Below, piece after piece: positions 37,549 to 49,538 of a stretch of DNA of 58,881 nt (position 1 is its first letter; the number at the start of each line of letters is the position of its first letter). This DNA is from Dimargaris cristalligena (taxonomy: Eukaryota; Kickxellomycota; Dimargaritomycetes; Dimargaritales; Dimargaritaceae), in the NCBI GenBank assembly GCA_027576995.1, contig JANBQC010000107.1, positions 1 through 58,881 on the forward strand. Reading direction: 5' to 3'. The notes beneath the pieces were generated by a model. The model did not search any database, was not told the origin of the DNA, and saw nothing but the letters and a program-made list of their open reading frames with translations. The position numbers and the translations under genes were made by a program.

Positions 37549-39470
37549 TCAGTTATCGACGTAACGGAATATAATAGAGTAGGCTTTAAAGGTCGTCTCA
37601 AATCCGTTGTGGTCAACAAAGGTGACGGTCCTATAAAAGTAATTGGTTGCCTTGACTTTGGCCATAAATCGAACGTAACAATTTTCGTGTTCTGCATATT
37701 CGACCTGCCCTAAGAAAGCAGTATAGCATTGGAAATACCACTAAAACAACTCTCGTTAGGGAAAGTCTGCATTAGTGTGTCATTCGCGCCGGTCTAATTG
37801 TTTTATCCCACTGACATATCCGAGATTATAATCGGGGCATTTTCCCCTTAATAGAGAAACCATACTTACGGTCTTTTTCCAACGATTTCATTTCACCGTC
37901 AAATGTCTGAACGTATAGGTTCATACTAGATGCGTTTATAGTAAGTACGCCTAGGGGGTTAAGCGGTGTACCAATAACTACGGTAGGATTCTAGACAAAA
38001 TAATGAATGGTGATTCGACTTGTCTTCTACAGTTGGGAAAGATTAATTGGGCAAGTCAGTATTGAGTAATGGTTAAATAGTAACGGCGGGGTAGGGTTAG
38101 AGATAAGCGATACGACCATTCATTTTATATACAGGGGGGGCTGGTGGAATAGTATACATTCACTAAGCTACCGATTTATTGATGAACTGTGGTAGAAATG
38201 TAACTAATCCGATATATTTAACAAAATCAGTATTACCTTTACATTAAACTTATATGAACCAAATGTACTTAACAATTACCCCGGAAGCCTAGTTAAAAAG
38301 GGGGGGTCGGGCAGATATGGCCATAATATCACATGTGAAATTGTTACTGCGTCGTTACCAACCTAATGGGATATGGCCTGAAATTGGTCAATCACTGATC
38401 TGATCAACTAACATTCATCTCCGGAGTTTGATTATATGATATAATAACGTATACATCCAAAACACATTGAAATATAACTATCGGTGTAGTCGCGGAAGTC
38501 CTAGACTGCCAAGCCAATGATAAATTGGGGGCAATCCTGCTATATTTATCAGAGATTAGGAATTATGATGCGACCACCGGGTACATGCTTGTTGAAACTA
38601 GATAAATGTAATGTGTTGGTTTTTAAAACGTGCCATGCACAACTCCACTTGGAATGAATCAGCCCATGTAACCTTACCTGGGTTGGTTGGAGAAAAACAT
38701 GGGGATGGGTGCAGGGGTGAATTTTAGGGTTACCAGACCCGTTCTATCCGTTTAGATTCGATCCAAAGGATGATTATCTATTGCACATGGGTACCACAAC
38801 GTCGGTTAGTTAGGTGGACAATTAAACATTATTACACTAGTATTTTGATTTCTTTAAGGGGTTTTAATGCCGAGTGAAACAACAATCGATCTATAATCAA
38901 AGTCGATTTCTTTGCTTATAAGTATAAATTCAATCTCTAAATATCGAATCACGGGACTCATTAGCAATTTATCAACCCTCCTATAGTCAACCAACAATAA
39001 TGGGTCAATTAATTCACCTGTATTTATGATTTGCTACCTAGATATGTATTTTTTTATGCATCGAAAAACCTGGTTAGCAAATAGTTGATGGTTGGATCTA
39101 ACCATAAGGGCGATATCCAGCCTGTTGTATAGACCCACCCTTATTTTACTCACCAACACCACCCGTGGTCGTGGTTTTTCATCCATCGGTGGACTTTGGG
39201 CTTTACCAGAAGCATCTCCTTTAATCTGGTTAAATAGAAATGGGGTATCAGGCCGGGTGGAAGAGTAGATCAACTGAGAGAGTAGGCCAATAGTCGTTTG
39301 CGGTGGGCACTTTTTCCCCGAGTTTACGTTTTGTCCCGTCTAGTTTCTATACACTGACCCACCGATTCATACAACTCCCGCAGGTCAAACGCGTAAACAG
39401 TGATGGAATTAGCCGCGACTGGGATTGGGGACTCTGCCTCTCGAATAATGATGACCACCAAATATATCCC
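37549..39470 (-). CDS. tentative multi-exon gene, product unknown
   Basis: A chain of open segments with splice-like borders on the minus strand. Candidate exons: 39470-39363 (IYLVVIIIREAESPIP, ending DLRELYES), 39273-39150 (LIYSSTRPDTPFLFNQIKGD, ending RPRVVLV), one starting at 39017 (SELIDPLLLVDYRRVDKLL), one ending about 38677 (LKFTPAPIPMFFSNQP), 38268-38237 (TFGSYKFNVK), 37990-37870 (NPTVVIGTPLNPLGVLTINA) and 37709-37549 (QVEYAEHENCYVRFMAKVKA, ending SIIFRYVDN and stop). Phases agree at most junctions, including GTAAGT donors after the 37870 exon. I could not join the third to the fourth exon or find the first ATG. The final part looks beta-strand rich. I do not recognise the family. Any one segment could be open by chance; the last two exons are the best supported. 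Confidence 0.35.
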
Positions 39471-40243
39471 CTAACCATGGGACCCAGTGGGGCAACGGCA
39501 ATCCCCTTCTTCTAACCACAGCGGCTTGCGTTTATTATCTGCGAGTAAGGGCGAGGGCTGATTAGCAACTATTCTGGATTCCTCCTATTCACTCCCCTAC
39601 CACTTAATCGCCGAATATCCAGAATATTCCCCCGCCATCTGTTTTAAAATTTTTACTCTCTAAAAAAAACCGCCCCCATATCACAGTTGGGCCTAGGCGT
39701 ATTTTTACTGGCTAACCGGGGTTTCAGCTATAGACTTTGGGTGGATGTGGCCTTCTTTAGCCATTGGCATCGACGGTGTCTCTCTCCACCAGTGGTAGGT
39801 AGTAAAGGCGTTTCCATTTGCTAGGGTCATAGTAAAATTTAATGCGAATTTTAAAAAAGTGTCATATGGGCAAGGTTGCCAGCGACAGATGTATAAAATA
39901 CAAAAATTAAGGACAGGATGGCCCGGATATCCAGTGAGGTTAAAGGGAGAGGGTGGTAAACGGGAGTCCGCCAGCATCTAAATTGTGCGCTGATATCAGC
40001 TAGGCAGAACTAAATGTATAAAAATAATAATAGTAAGAGAAAGGGAGAGGGAATGATGCGAGGAAATCGATAAATGTAGGAAAAGTACAAGTGGAAAAAG
40101 CAAAGTGGAACACAGTCTAATAATTACAGAAGCGTATATTATTCACACACCCCGGTGTTCTATAAATGGGGAGGGGGGCATCTAAATATCGGTCCAGCTG
40201 GAGTAAGCATCTACTTTACTTGGTCGAGGGGATGAGGTACTCT
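39471..40243. other. intergenic region
   Basis: Holds a minus-strand ATG frame of 90 codons at 39705-39977, unrecognised, which might be an upstream exon of the tentative gene, and the 3' side of the DUF155 gene. Nothing else is supported. Confidence 0.45.
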
Positions 40244-41764
40244 CTACCCCATAATCGAAGTCCTGGCGGTGTTGTGGCTCAGGTTTTGGGACTCGAAGTA
40301 GATGGTGACCAGACCAATGGCAACCTCGATACAAATCAGGATAATCACGATCCATTCGAGGAACTCGCCGTGGTTTCCGTTGAGGTGTTCACGCAACATG
40401 TCCAAGAGGTCACTGATGACACTCACGCGGTGGTTCATGATTTCGGCACGCTGGGAAATTTCCAAATAACCGCGGATGGCGTCGTAGAGGGGCTGGAGGG
40501 ACGGTTCGGACCAGAAAATCTCGGGCGTATCGAGAATATTACTGACCAGGTTGACGTTGATGCGCATGATAAACAGCTGACCAATCTTTTTGATGATAGC
40601 CGAGCGGGACATCTTGACCCGGCCGGATTTGGCCATCAACTGGGGAATGTGCTTGGTGTCGTTGATGGTATCTTCGACCAGATCCTCGTACAAGGTCAGT
40701 TTGACGGACTGAGCAATCGCGTGGGAGATGGCCATCTTGACCATATAGTTGCGGGGGTGGCGCAGGCGAATGACGTCGTTGTAAATCATAGGGGGGAAGT
40801 TGGGGTTATAATACAAATTGAATTCCTCGATTTCAATGTCAATGGCATCCAGGGACTCGACCTCAAACCGCCGGAGTTCCCGCAGGGTTTGCTTCTCCTC
40901 CTCCTGGGTCATGGCCCAGAAGACGATGACACCGTAGTCAAAGACAAACACCTCGCTGGTGAGGTGGTCCTTGATGAGATCAAAGTAGTCGCTCTGGTTG
41001 TCGGTACCGCTGTCCTTACGAGCGGCCATTTCGGGGGACATGGTATCGTAGGTCACTGAGGTGGACAATTTAAGGCCCTCGCGGGGGGTAGTGGACGGGG
41101 ACAGGTCGACCAAATTGTCACACTCAGCGTTCCTTGTCGAGGTTGGGTTGCCAATGGGGATACTCCGCTGTTTGAACGTGAAGGGGGAGTACAGGCACTC
41201 GTCCATCAATTTGGGGGCGGACTGGCGCGACTCCTTGCGCGACTGCAGGTAGCGGAACACGGCCTTGAGGTCGTAGGAAGTAGCGGTGCAGTAAGCGGTG
41301 ACGCGAGGCAGGGTATCCCGACGGAGTTTGCGCCAGCGTTCGGCGTCAATGAGGTGGGAGGTGCGGTCCTCGTTGGTGAGCTGGTTCAGCTGGTTGTATA
41401 CGTCGTCACCGCCGTAGAAGCTGCTGAGTACCTGACCCGGCTGCTCCTCGGCCTCGTCGGGGAATAACGCTAATTTATGCGAGGTTTTGGAGGTTCGGTA
41501 GGCCGACTTGGTCTTGCTCATCCCACGGTTGAGCACGTTGACGGACTTGGAGCTGGTCATGCGAGGTGGGCCCCGGCGGCCGGCGGAGGGGCCTTCGAGG
41601 CTGTGGTTGCTGGAGGAGGGGCTCAGAGTAACGGGGGCCTGGGCCAGGGGGAAGGCAATGCGCTGGGTCAGAGACGCCGAGGGATTGGGGATTCCGTCAC
41701 CGCTTTCGAGGACCTGGTAGTTGCCGCGGGACGGCCGGCGGAAGCGTTTAGTGATACTGGCCAT
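40244..41764 (-). CDS. DUF155 family protein (RMD1 / Sif2-Sif3 / RMND1-like), 506 aa
   Basis: Uninterrupted minus-strand gene starting at ATG (MASITKRFRRPSRGNYQVLE). The first 130 residues are Ser/Pro-rich and probably disordered. From about residue 150 the DUF155 fold appears: RVTAYCTATSYDLKAVFRYL, then VFVFDYGVIVFWAMTQEEEK, AIDIEIEEFNLYYNP, the helical LRHPRNYMVKMAISHAIAQS, LTLYEDLVEDTI, a SRSAIIKKIGQLFIMR segment and EIFWSEPSLQPLY. A single C-terminal transmembrane helix lies in EWIVIILICIEVAIGLVTIY. This is the layout of yeast Rmd1/Rmd8 and S. pombe Sif proteins and of the metazoan mitochondrial protein RMND1, which supports mitochondrial translation. Without a clear targeting peptide, the cytosolic or ER-anchored fungal subfamily is more likely than the mitochondrial one. 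Molecular function is not established. Confidence 0.92.
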   Translation of the reverse strand: MASITKRFRRPSRGNYQVLESGDGIPNPSASLTQRIAFPLAQAPVTLSPSSSNHSLEGPSAGRRGPPRMTSSKSVNVLNRGMSKTKSAYRTSKTSHKLALFPDEAEEQPGQVLSSFYGGDDVYNQLNQLTNEDRTSHLIDAERWRKLRRDTLPRVTAYCTATSYDLKAVFRYLQSRKESRQSAPKLMDECLYSPFTFKQRSIPIGNPTSTRNAECDNLVDLSPSTTPREGLKLSTSVTYDTMSPEMAARKDSGTDNQSDYFDLIKDHLTSEVFVFDYGVIVFWAMTQEEEKQTLRELRRFEVESLDAIDIEIEEFNLYYNPNFPPMIYNDVIRLRHPRNYMVKMAISHAIAQSVKLTLYEDLVEDTINDTKHIPQLMAKSGRVKMSRSAIIKKIGQLFIMRINVNLVSNILDTPEIFWSEPSLQPLYDAIRGYLEISQRAEIMNHRVSVISDLLDMLREHLNGNHGEFLEWIVIILICIEVAIGLVTIYFESQNLSHNTARTSIMG

Positions 41765-44700
41765 GGTGGAAAGGGTTGTCTAATAATATGAGAAGAAAGA
41801 AGGGGTAGAATAAAGGGGAGAACACAAGAGAGAGTTTGTTGTATTCAGCGGGGTTGTATGCAGGTAAAACGGGTATATGCTGCTGAAGTGAGGGTTGAGT
41901 TGAGTTGTACAAGAGGAGGAGGGCACAGGAGTGCTGCGGGGGGTTAGGCTCTGACCAATAGGCGAATGAACTAGAATAAGAGTGAATAAAATGAATGGTT
42001 AGGTTGACGGGGAGGCGGAGGGGAGCGGATTATATGTATAGAAGAGACGAAAGGAGGGGCGTAGGCTACAGCGAGAGTCTTGGAGAACCGAAAGAGGCGG
42101 ATTAGCATTCATCCGCTCTTTGTGACCCTTTCGGCGGCAGCAGCAGTGCGGTGTAAATGAGCAGAGGCAACTTAGAAGCCGCGATTGTCACATAGATTAA
42201 ATGGCATTCTCATCGACACCTCTCCCCCCCTGTACCGATACTGCATAATGGTGCGAATCTCGGTAGTTATTTAAATCATTGAGAGCTAGATGGAGAGCCG
42301 ATCATTCGACGTTTACGGGGAGAGAGCCCCCAGCATGGGCAAGGTAATGAACGTTATAGTATTCGAGCTGGAGCAGTTGGCTAGTCAGCATCTACCCGTT
42401 CGTTCGAGAGTAACCGGGAGGCGTAAGGGGTGCTGCTTGCGACGGGTTGGATATTGCCATGCCAAGGTCGTCATGGTTACCCAAGATATATACGGCGGTA
42501 TGGTATGTATCGCTAACGTCATGAAGGGGAGGGGCGGAGTGATAGTGACACGCACACTCTCGCTCTCATAACTGCCCAATCTCTTTAACCCCAAGGCCCC
42601 TTATTTCACACTGGTTATTAGTAATACGCCATTACCTATCTCCTCCCTGCCGTCCGTTCTCTGGATTGCTGCTTCTTGGTCAATCCTATTTCGCCACCCC
42701 TTTGGGTTAGTTTGGCGCCTGCTGTAGCTCTGTGCTCTGTAGAGTTGTTTTAGTTTAGTTTTGTTGGTATGGTTCGAGTTGTGGGGTGAATCCCAACCTC
42801 CTTTTGTTCCCCCCTGGCCTTACCTTATCCTATCGCCAGCCTGGGACTCCATGGTCTAGCCATTCCGTTAAGATAAACAGGGTAAGGGAGAGGAAAGTCG
42901 ATACTTTAGAAATAGAATAACCCCTTGCCGGCGAAATGCGGGTCTATTAATATGGGTGAAATTCAGCCCAGCTATATAAGGGTTTACATTATATGTGTAT
43001 GGGAGAATATATGGGAAATTTATTTTTAACTAGTAATATTGGCCGAATCTAATGGATTTTTCGTTATACAGCTTGGATGAACTTCTCCCATATCCATCGG
43101 CAGTAGACAAAGTCGCAAAGAAAGGGCGTATATGCGCCTAGAAAGGATTGCCAGATGCTTTGACTCCCGGTTTTGGGGAGGGGTTAAGCACCGCCAAAGT
43201 TTAAATGGTCCCGAACGAATACTTTTGTAGGGCTCGAAGGAAGCACACCCATGTCAAACGAAACAGCGGTGGACTTGTTCTCCTCCCTCTCCTGGGGTGG
43301 GCCGCCCTCTACAAGGCATAAACATAAACATCATGTACGCATAGAGCAGCGGAAGTGAGGCTTGATTTAATGGCAGCGGATAAGGAGAGGAAAAGGTGCA
43401 CAAGGCCTGAAACATCCCCCACCAACCGACCGTTCACGTGAGTCAATAGCAGCAGATGGGTTGGAAAAAAACAGGCTTGTGCGTTGTTCCAGCCAAGGTG
43501 AAAAAAAGACACCTCTAACCTATACTTCCTCTACATTCCACCCATTAGTGGGCTGGGGCTATAGTGTGGACCAAGCAGACTGACAGAGTGGGCCATGATC
43601 CCAATCCGACTTGGCCATTGGATGAGGGGGGCCTAGATTAGGTTGGTGGTATATTTTCCGGGAGGTTGGGATTCCCAATGGTCCCACCCCACCACCCGAA
43701 TGTATGCATGGATGAATGAATGGTTAACATCCACAGCACACGCTCGCTCGCCCAGCATGGTGGGAGACGCGCAGATACTATTTGGGCCCTCCCCTTTGAA
43801 GGCCCCCATGGTTAAGTTGGCTTAATGTCTGCATAACCGAGGTCCTTCCTTCTTTCCTCATTTTTTCCTTATAGTCACCCCTCTATAAATCTGACAGTAT
43901 ATGTAAGTCCACCGCCCAACAACGCGACCTATCCATCCATCCATCCCCCTAGTGGGTGCGGGGCCGGGGTCTTCGATGATACTTTGCCCCGAACAGACGA
44001 ACGGCGGAGGCGTCCATCCATCCACCCACCCAAGACGGGAGTCCGTATGACCCATACGGAAGGGGAAACCTGTCGACTGCTATTTCCCCCTGCATAACTC
44101 CGAGTAGATTCGTTTCGTCGGATGGGCCCACTTAATCTCGCCATGAGCCGATCCCCTTCGCGGTTACGATCCTGACATTCCCGACATGTTCCGATCCCGT
44201 TGAAGCGACCTAGGATCCCAAGGATTCGCTTTTCCTTGGCCTTGCCCTTGCCCATCCCTAGCCTCATCTCACTATGGTGTTGGCCATGACCTGTCTCTGC
44301 CTCCGGTTATTATTCATGGATATATTGCCGTCGAGCAACCCGTATATATAATATATTTATATATATTATTAGGGGGGTATGGAGTCATCGTAACGTCTCT
44401 CGAATGTCAAGCGCAGATGGGGTTCTCTGAATCTCCCTATCGAATCTCTACCGCGTTGGAGGATGTTGTTATAATTGTCGTTTATATATATATGAATCGT
44501 TAACCTGGGGTCACCTTCCCCAAGGAGTAAAACGCAGCTTTGGTCCTCGGTATGTTGTCCAAGCTGACTTCGGTTCTTCCCTCGCCGCACAAGAATTCAT
44601 TTGCAATTTCCCTCCTGTTGATCCAAGTCCATCCGGGATCGGAATGTGCAGTAGGATCTCTCTGAGATTGGTATACGGCGAACGTGGACATAGCCGTAGG

Positions 44701-45193
44701 AGCCCTATATTTCCGCTATTGGATAGTAGTGCGGTCTCGGTTAGTAGATACCTCGTCGTATATCGTTCTGCTTTTCCGGTCATACGGCGACAGTTATGTG
44801 GAAAGGGTGGTAGACTGCGCGTGTTGATGTTTTGCCGCCGGTTGGAGTCTGCACCTTGATTGAGTATTCCTACCTTCTTCCCGCTAGGCTTGCGCGCAAA
44901 GTATCTCGGCGATCTGGCCTTCGCGTATACCCCAGTCCCACCCATCTTTGTATTACACTCAACGGGTGTCACGCGGACGCCCTGGTCGATCTTTCGGCTG
45001 GGGGCTCTCCTATGGTTCTTGTGTCCGGCTGTCATAAAGTAGTTTATTCTGACCGGTTGTTCCCCTTTCCCTTATCCTTTTACCCTTATCTCTCCTCTAC
45101 ACCGGAGTCAACCTTTTTATCTTACTTTATCACTAACCCTGTTCCTCTGCGCACATGCATCCCCACCTGCCCCTCTTGTTCCAACTATAGCAA
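41765..45193. other. 3.4 kb intergenic region containing one MITE copy
   Basis: Purine-rich leader of the DUF155 gene up to about 42.1 kb, then mixed sequence with MITE copy C at 42954-43089. A TGGA/TCCA-type short repeat lies near 43928-44032. Overlapping frames of 60-174 codons occur at 43.9-45.0 kb on both strands with no recognisable product. The last 150 bases before RPS2 are pyrimidine-rich and end in CTATAG just ahead of the start codon, which may be the acceptor of a 5'-leader intron. Confidence 0.5.
42954..43089 (-). mobile_element. MITE copy C (136 bp)
   Basis: Same element as copies A and B, in inverse orientation relative to A. Plus-strand left end GGGTGAAATTCAGCCC and right end AACTTCTCCC. 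Flanked by ATAT on both sides (42950-42953 and 43090-43093). Read on the minus strand its first 39 bases match copy A exactly, so these two insertions are recent relatives. Confidence 0.87.
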
Positions 45194-45988
45194 ATGGCTG
45201 ACGCAGCTCCGGCCGATATTCGTGGTGGACGTGGTGGTTTTGGTCGCGGTCGTGGACGTGGTGGTCGCGGCCGTGGTCGTGGTGCCCCCCGCCGTGGACG
45301 TAAAGATGAAGAAAAGGATTGGGTCCCCGTGACCAAGCTCGGACGTCTTGTCAAGGAAGGCAAGATCAAGTCCATGGAGCAAATTTACCTCTTCTCTCTG
45401 CCCGTCAAGGAATACCAAATTGTGGATTTCTTCCTCCCCCAACTCAAGGACGAAGTCATGAAGATCATGCCCGTCCAGAAGCAGACCCGTGCCGGTCAGC
45501 GTACCCGCTTCAAGGCTTTCGTCGTCATTGGTGACAGCGATGGTCACGTCGGTCTCGGCGTCAAGTGCGCCAAGGAAGTCGCCACCGCCATCCGCGGTGC
45601 CATCATCCTGGCCAAGCTCAGCGTCATCCCCGTCCGCCGTGGTTACTGGGGTACCAACCTGGGTGAGCCCCACACCGTGCCCGTCAAGGTCACCGGTAAG
45701 TGCGGTTCCGTCCTGACCCGCCTGGTCCCCGCTCCCCGTGGTACCGGCATCGTCGCCGCCCCCGTGCCCAAGAAGCTTCTGCAGCTCGCCGGTATCTCCG
45801 ACTGCTACACCTCGTCCCGTGGTTCCACCCGTACCCTAGGAAACTTTGTGAAGGCTACTTTCGTCGCCATTGGCAACACCTACTCTTTCCTCACTCCCGA
45901 CCTGTGGGGTAAGACTAAGTTCTCCATGGACCCCTACCAGGAACACACCGATTTCCTGGCCAAGGCTGCCGACAAGCAACGCTTCTAA
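45194..45988 (+). CDS. RPS2: 40S ribosomal protein uS5 (RPS2), 264 aa
   Basis: Single coding exon. It begins [20 protein letters not shown] with the RGG-rich tail typical of eukaryotic uS5, where arginines are usually methylated. The S5 double-stranded-RNA-binding domain follows ([58 protein letters not shown]), then the C-terminal S5 domain ([60 protein letters not shown]) and the conserved end [11 protein letters not shown]. Length is normal. The protein sits near the mRNA entry channel of the small subunit and is needed for 40S assembly and decoding accuracy. Codon use is strongly biased to C-ending codons compared with neighbours, as expected for a highly expressed gene. Confidence 0.97.
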   Translation: MADAAPADIRGGRGGFGRGRGRGGRGRGRGAPRRGRKDEEKDWVPVTKLGRLVKEGKIKSMEQIYLFSLPVKEYQIVDFFLPQLKDEVMKIMPVQKQTRAGQRTRFKAFVVIGDSDGHVGLGVKCAKEVATAIRGAIILAKLSVIPVRRGYWGTNLGEPHTVPVKVTGKCGSVLTRLVPAPRGTGIVAAPVPKKLLQLAGISDCYTSSRGSTRTLGNFVKATFVAIGNTYSFLTPDLWGKTKFSMDPYQEHTDFLAKAADKQRF

Positions 45989-47749
45989 ATCTACCGACAC
46001 TCCTCTCCCCTCATTCCCCCTCTTAACATCAACTTCTGAGATGTCGGGTGGGCTAGGTGTATGAGTGAGTTGTCTCTTTTCCTTGAGTCTTTTTTTCATT
46101 TGGATGTTCTTGGGCGCGGTGTATAACCAAAACCTCCCCTTTCCTAACTAATCTATTATAGATTAACATGTAAACTTCCTCAAGGTTCTTCACTTCCACT
46201 CTTTCCCGCGCCTTTGTCCATTATAACCCCCAATTACGCCCCTCCTCCCCCTCCCTGTCCCTTCTATAAACAGTCAATTTTCTATACAAGAAACACACCC
46301 TCCCTCAAATCAATTTTTCAATCAACATCCCCTCCGCTCACTTTGTTCACCCTTGTCTAACCAATATCTCCCCTATCCCACCCTCGATGCTCCGTGGTTG
46401 ACGGGTTTGGTGACTCGTGGTCCATTTTTTTTTTCAACTTTTTTGGCTTTCCGTTACCTTCCTCAATACAGGTTTGATTTCCCGGCCATTGTCTGGTATG
46501 CTTAGTGTGTTTATGGTTTAGTGAGGAGATGCTGCCTCAAAATTGATGGTTGTGGATGAATGTTCGGATGCCCCTTTCGATTGAAGGGGGGGGTCCTCTG
46601 CTCAACGAAGTAGTATACCATTGTAGAATCAACAGGTAAAGTATTTTAAGATAATGGTTTGTGGCCCAATGTGAATATTTCGTCTAATAGGTAATTTCTT
46701 GAATTTAAATTCGAAGGAGTCATGTTAGCGTATCACAGATGGTTTATAATTCAATAACAGAGAGAGTGGGTCTATTATATGACCAGCTCTATTCCACATA
46801 ATTGGCTATTAGCCTCCTGTTTCCATTACACGGACTTGGTCGTGAAACATTTATTAGCCTATTCATTTTATCTTCTCCGCTCTTCATGGCGAAGAAATTC
46901 AACTCGGCTCCATAGTGAAATATTCGCTTAATGAGCCGGGCTGTACTGGTTAGGCCCCCAGTCTCCTCACTAATTAGGCTTTTCGAAAATTATTGCAATT
47001 CTTGAAAGATTGTGTTAAATTTCATCTATATGTATTGTATGCTAAGCAGTGCAGACACCATCTATTTGTCATGCTTACCTATTTATATACACTTCCCCAT
47101 TTTCCTGACGTGGCAGCCCCCCCCAGTCACAAAGCAGTAATTTCTTGGATATTCCTAAACTAGGTACACTTTGGGAAGTTCAGTTTACCTCCCTCCTATG
47201 CTTTTAACCATACCTCAACTTCTTAGATGGACTAATAAATATCCCGAAAGCCCTGTTTATTTTTCGGAGGTCTGGCTACCTCGACTTGACAGCTGGTATC
47301 ATCGGACTTGGATCCTAGTGAGGGGTTTTAGTCAACGTATCTTCAACTAATATAACTCACCGCCATTTCTCATCCAGCGGATTTCTTCACTCTACAACCA
47401 GATCGAGCCTCTCCCATACTGATGTATCACCTACCAAGCTCCTTCATTTTATCTCAGTTGGATTTTAAAAGGGGGTATTTAGTAAATTGCAGGCAAGCGC
47501 AGTGGTAATATTTCGGCTAAGAAAAACAGAAATACAGAGTACAATGGGGAGTATAGAAGAAGTCACAGCAGGAGGAATGCGGAGGGACAGTATGACAATA
47601 GTTATAATAGCAATAAAGTGTAAATGAAAAGCGAGTGGACCTCGAGTCAAGGGGGATGCGTCGTAAATACCATCATGAGGACGAGAAGTCTCGTACGTGA
47701 TACCCTCCCTTCCCCCCTTTAGTTCCGAATCAGTCCGCCGAACCACGCT
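45989..47749. other. intergenic region between convergent genes, with a diverged MITE
   Basis: 3' region of RPS2, pyrimidine-rich to about 46.4 kb, then AT-rich sequence with a diverged MITE-like copy at 46890-47026. A minus-strand frame of 93 codons at 47465-47746 directly follows the proteasome beta6 stop and is probably its 3' untranslated region. Confidence 0.5.
46890..47026 (+). mobile_element. diverged MITE copy E (about 137 bp)
   Basis: The 5' half (AGAAATTCAACTCGGCTC, then TTAATGAGCC and TACTGGTTAGG) aligns with copies A and D across roughly 70 bases at reduced identity. The 3' end AAATTTCATCTATAT resembles the AATTTCACCCATAT end of copy D. Spacing between the two ends is within one base of the 136-bp length of the other copies. 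No clean flanking duplication remains. Likely an older insertion. Confidence 0.5.
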
Positions 47750-48808
47750 CTAATCCTTCTTGAGCTCGTGAATCTGTTCCTCGACGCCCTCCCGGGTAAT
47801 GATGAAGATTTGTAAATAATCACCGGTGTAAATATCCCGTTCGGTAGCCGACGTGAAGGAGTCCTTGCAAATGCGGAGGGCCTCGGCCAGCGGCAAAGGG
47901 GTGACGGGTTCGAATTCGGTCACTTTGGGTTTACCCAGTTGGTTCTTGTTGCGCACCTGGTTATCCAGGAAGGGCTGGATCAGGGCCGACGCGGACCCAA
48001 AGGCACTGCAAGGGACCCGTTCGTAGGAACCTACGGCGTCGTAGCTGTACACGCAGCCCTTGCCGTCTTCGTCCAGACCGCCGAGGATGTTGAAGTCGTA
48101 GTACGGGAAGAAGCGCCGCTGGTACAGCATGATGGACAACATCTGGGCGATGGCCGAGGTGGACATTTCCTTATTGTGGTTGTGTTTGTAGGTCAGCATG
48201 CTTTGCTTAACGCGGGTGGTGACCATGGCGCAGTCAGGCTGGCAACCGGCGGTGGCCAGCACGGATTTGTTGGAGCTGGGAGAAGATAAATGTGAGAGGC
48301 AGGGTATGAATATGTAATCGAGGTTAGTGCTCGTCCCGTATCTATATCCATACCGTATAGCGAATTCATGTAGTATGTCTGGAGAGGGGAGTAGCGAAGG
48401 GGATGTTATACAAACCCAGGGAAGGTTCAGGGAAGGATGGGTGCACTTACAGCTTGAAGGTCTTGGGCGCAAATCGAGTATTGATGTTGTATCCGTTGCT
48501 CTGACGGGTATCACTGGCCAGGAGGCAGTAGTCTGGTCCAGCAATGGCCAGGTTCGTGCTATAAATCAATAGGTTGGTGGTAATAATATAAATAAAGAGG
48601 GCTATTGCTTTAGAGTAGTTCGTTTATAGGCATATGGTGTGTTGAAGGAGTAGCGGCCGATTTTCGAGTACAAGGCTGGGTTTGCGGTGTAAGACTACGG
48701 GTGGATGGAGGGTGTGACTTACCCGCCGTGATCTTCATAGGGAGAGAAGGCGGCCTCCTTGGCCTGCGAAGTAGGATGAGTGGAGGGTCGCACATGCATG
48801 GCGTCCAT
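47750..48808 (-). CDS. 20S proteasome subunit beta6 (PSMB1 / Pre7), 239 aa
   Basis: Three exons on the minus strand: 48808-48723, 48558-48451 and 48275-47750; total 720 nt in phase. It starts MDAMHVRPSTHPTSQAKEAA and continues FSPYEDHGGTNLAIAGPDYC, LLASDTRQSNGYNINTRF, as in yeast Pre7. The family signature follows: YQRRFFPYYDFNILGGLDED and GSYERVPCSAFGSASALIQP, LDNQVRNKNQ, then LRICKDSFTSATERDIYTGD, ending EEQIHELKKD. Beta6 is a structural, catalytically inactive subunit of the inner rings of the 20S core. It does not need N-terminal threonine activation. Lies head to head with the beta5 gene 730 bases away, so the two may share a promoter region. Confidence 0.95.
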
Positions 48809-49538
48809 GTTGGGCTAGATGGCGGTGGCCGCTGGGTAAGGGAGAGGACTGGAGGGGGAATAAGTAAGTATCAGGAAGCCCGAAAGCAATGTAGTAGCTT
48901 ATTGGAAAGTCAAGGGATAAACGGAAATGAACTTCGGGGGATGGAAACACAGATGCAAGGCTGTTCGTCAAGCAGGGCCTCCCGGCTTAGACTGACGATC
49001 GCTCTCGCTGGGCGATTCAAACTGCGCAGAGTGCTCTATGCGTATGCGGGGGGGAGAGTAGCATTCCCCCCCATTAGTCAGACATCATGGTGGCCTCCTT
49101 CCTTTCCCCCTTCATTAATACCAAGTCACCTGACTGGCTCATGAGTATAGAGGAGAGGGTAATACCTTCCCCGCCAATGTATTCTCCTCTCCCACACCGC
49201 CTATTCCATTCCACCACCATCACCTCCGCCTAGCTTGGGAGTTGTCGGATGTGGACGCATTGACTATAGGTATAGGGTGAGTTCAAAGAGAGGACAAGAG
49301 GCACCCATATCCAGCTCCGCTTACTCAGCCAACCACACTCTGCCTCCACTTTATCGCCATCTCGCACGGTAGGTTGACTCGGCCTCGTTCATTAATCTTC
49401 TACTATTCCATTTCCGCTTCTATCAATCCGCCCATTCCCATACACTATAACACTCCATCCTTCGTGCCGCATCTCCCGTTTATTCACTAGTTTCAGTGAC
49501 CGTCCTTTATCCAACCCCACAAACATAACCAGGGAACA
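48809..49538. promoter_or_regulatory. shared upstream region of proteasome beta6 and beta5
   Basis: 730-base intergenic region between the divergent start codons of two 20S core subunits. GGTGGC-containing sites at about 48824-48829 and 49088-49093 resemble the first half of the yeast PACE element (GGTGGCAAA) but lack the AAA, so no Rpn4 site is claimed. The beta5-proximal 150 bases are pyrimidine-rich, as in other leaders of this window. Confidence 0.4.

Noticed and set aside
40166..41059. 297-codon plus-strand frame
   Set aside because: Exact antisense of the DUF155 gene; an open shadow frame caused by codon bias.
43929..44267. Minus-strand frame (MGKGKAKEKRILGILGRFNG) with a faint echo of ribosomal protein eS28
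   Set aside because: Only scattered Gly/Arg/Pro positions agree, the frame runs through a TGGA repeat, and overlapping frames on both strands are equally open.
44511..45035. 174-codon minus-strand frame upstream of RPS2
   Set aside because: No recognisable domain, overlaps the RPS2 promoter and several other open frames; likely chance.
45185..45673. 162-codon minus-strand frame
   Set aside because: Antisense shadow of the strongly biased RPS2 coding sequence.
48824..48829. GGTGGC as a PACE (Rpn4) site
   Set aside because: The AAA half of the element is absent and the lineage is unlikely to use Rpn4.
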